A DNA stretch of 49,947 nt from Oscillibacter sp. (GTDB taxonomy: Bacteria > Bacillota > Clostridia > Oscillospirales > Oscillospiraceae). The stretch is from positions 22,204 to 72,150 of the forward strand of contig JAAVHF010000047.1 of NCBI GenBank assembly GCA_014799845.1, read 5' to 3'. Of the stretch, positions 49,872 through 49,947 are shown piece by piece (the first letter of the stretch is position 1; every line of letters begins with the position of its first letter). The translations under genes were made by a program, and so were the position numbers. The notes below the pieces were generated by a model. It was given only the letters and a program-made list of their open reading frames with translations, was not told the DNA's origin and ran no database searches.

Positions 49872-49947
49872 TATCCTATCACTCCCGACACCATCATCTT
49901 CACCGAATACAACGAGAATCTGAAGCTCATCAATGTGGGCTACGACC
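49839..49947 (+). other. Possible unrelated coding end on the plus strand at the window edge
   Basis: From about 49863 the plus strand reads VVHYPITPDTIIFTEYNEN and continues LKLINVGYD to the window edge, with the C-ending codons typical of real genes in this genome. An in-frame ATG is at 49839, but the first part lies over citF. I do not recognise the protein. It may be part of a gene that continues beyond the window, placed next to citF by a rearrangement or an assembly join. Confidence 0.35.

Overview
The window looks like a chromosomal segment of a spore-forming, anaerobic, fairly high-GC Bacillota (Clostridia), most likely Oscillospirales (Oscillibacter/Flavonifractor-like). The reasons are a spoIIE-type phosphatase gene, the dxs-tlyA-nadK-argR-recN gene order typical of Clostridia, an OLE-type noncoding RNA with its membrane partner OapA, citrate-fermentation genes, and the GC-rich codon use of the core genes. 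No rRNA, tRNA or CRISPR array was seen. Taxonomy is inferred from gene content, not from a marker search.

Region by region. (1) 1-1150, minus strand: moeA (cut by the window start) and mobA, molybdenum-cofactor genes. (2) 1151-15854: a defence island holding a type 1 BREX locus, in the order unknown gene, XRE regulator, brxA, brxB, brxC, pglX, an ATPase/nuclease-like gene pair, pglZ. brxL, the expected last gene, is only a short 5' remnant with an internal stop, fused to the 3' half of an ISAs1-family transposase. The centre of pglX has a sharply different base composition, which suggests exchange of the target-recognition part. The island has its own sigma-A-like promoter, and three 10-bp GTACA-type repeats lie in the leader. 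(3) 16002-25865: a housekeeping run, plus strand: a ParB-like-motif protein, murF, an ABC-F ATPase, a DUF218 protein, a flavodoxin, prfA, a GNAT protein, the threonylcarbamoyl-AMP synthase gene, coaE and an M18 aminopeptidase, closed by a strong terminator. (4) 25972-40981: a well-formed promoter, an approximately 650-nt structured noncoding RNA assigned to OLE by context, a large solute-binding lipoprotein gene, oapA, dxs, a cassette of small enzymes (two GNATs, DUF402, nucleoside phosphorylase, CAT-like), tlyA, a DUF4085-like gene, a MazG-like gene, nadK, argR, recN, an M28-like membrane peptidase and a GNAT. (5) 40982-41600: a repeat-rich intergenic region with two identical 30-bp palindromes and imperfect terminal inverted repeats, resembling a MITE. 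(6) 41601-46957: spoIIE-like gene, a convergent serpin lipoprotein gene, and a secreted protein that joins a GH24-type lysozyme, a Flg_new-like repeat, S-layer homology repeats and a GH25 lysozyme. (7) 47097-49947, minus strand: a CitMHS-type citrate transporter and citrate lyase alpha (citF), whose N-terminal part appears lost at an abrupt junction near 49860.

The main points for follow-up are the OLE/OapA locus split by a lipoprotein gene, the BREX locus that carries an embedded ATPase/nuclease pair and a mosaic pglX but has lost brxL, the palindromic element at 41 kb, and the two-muramidase S-layer protein.
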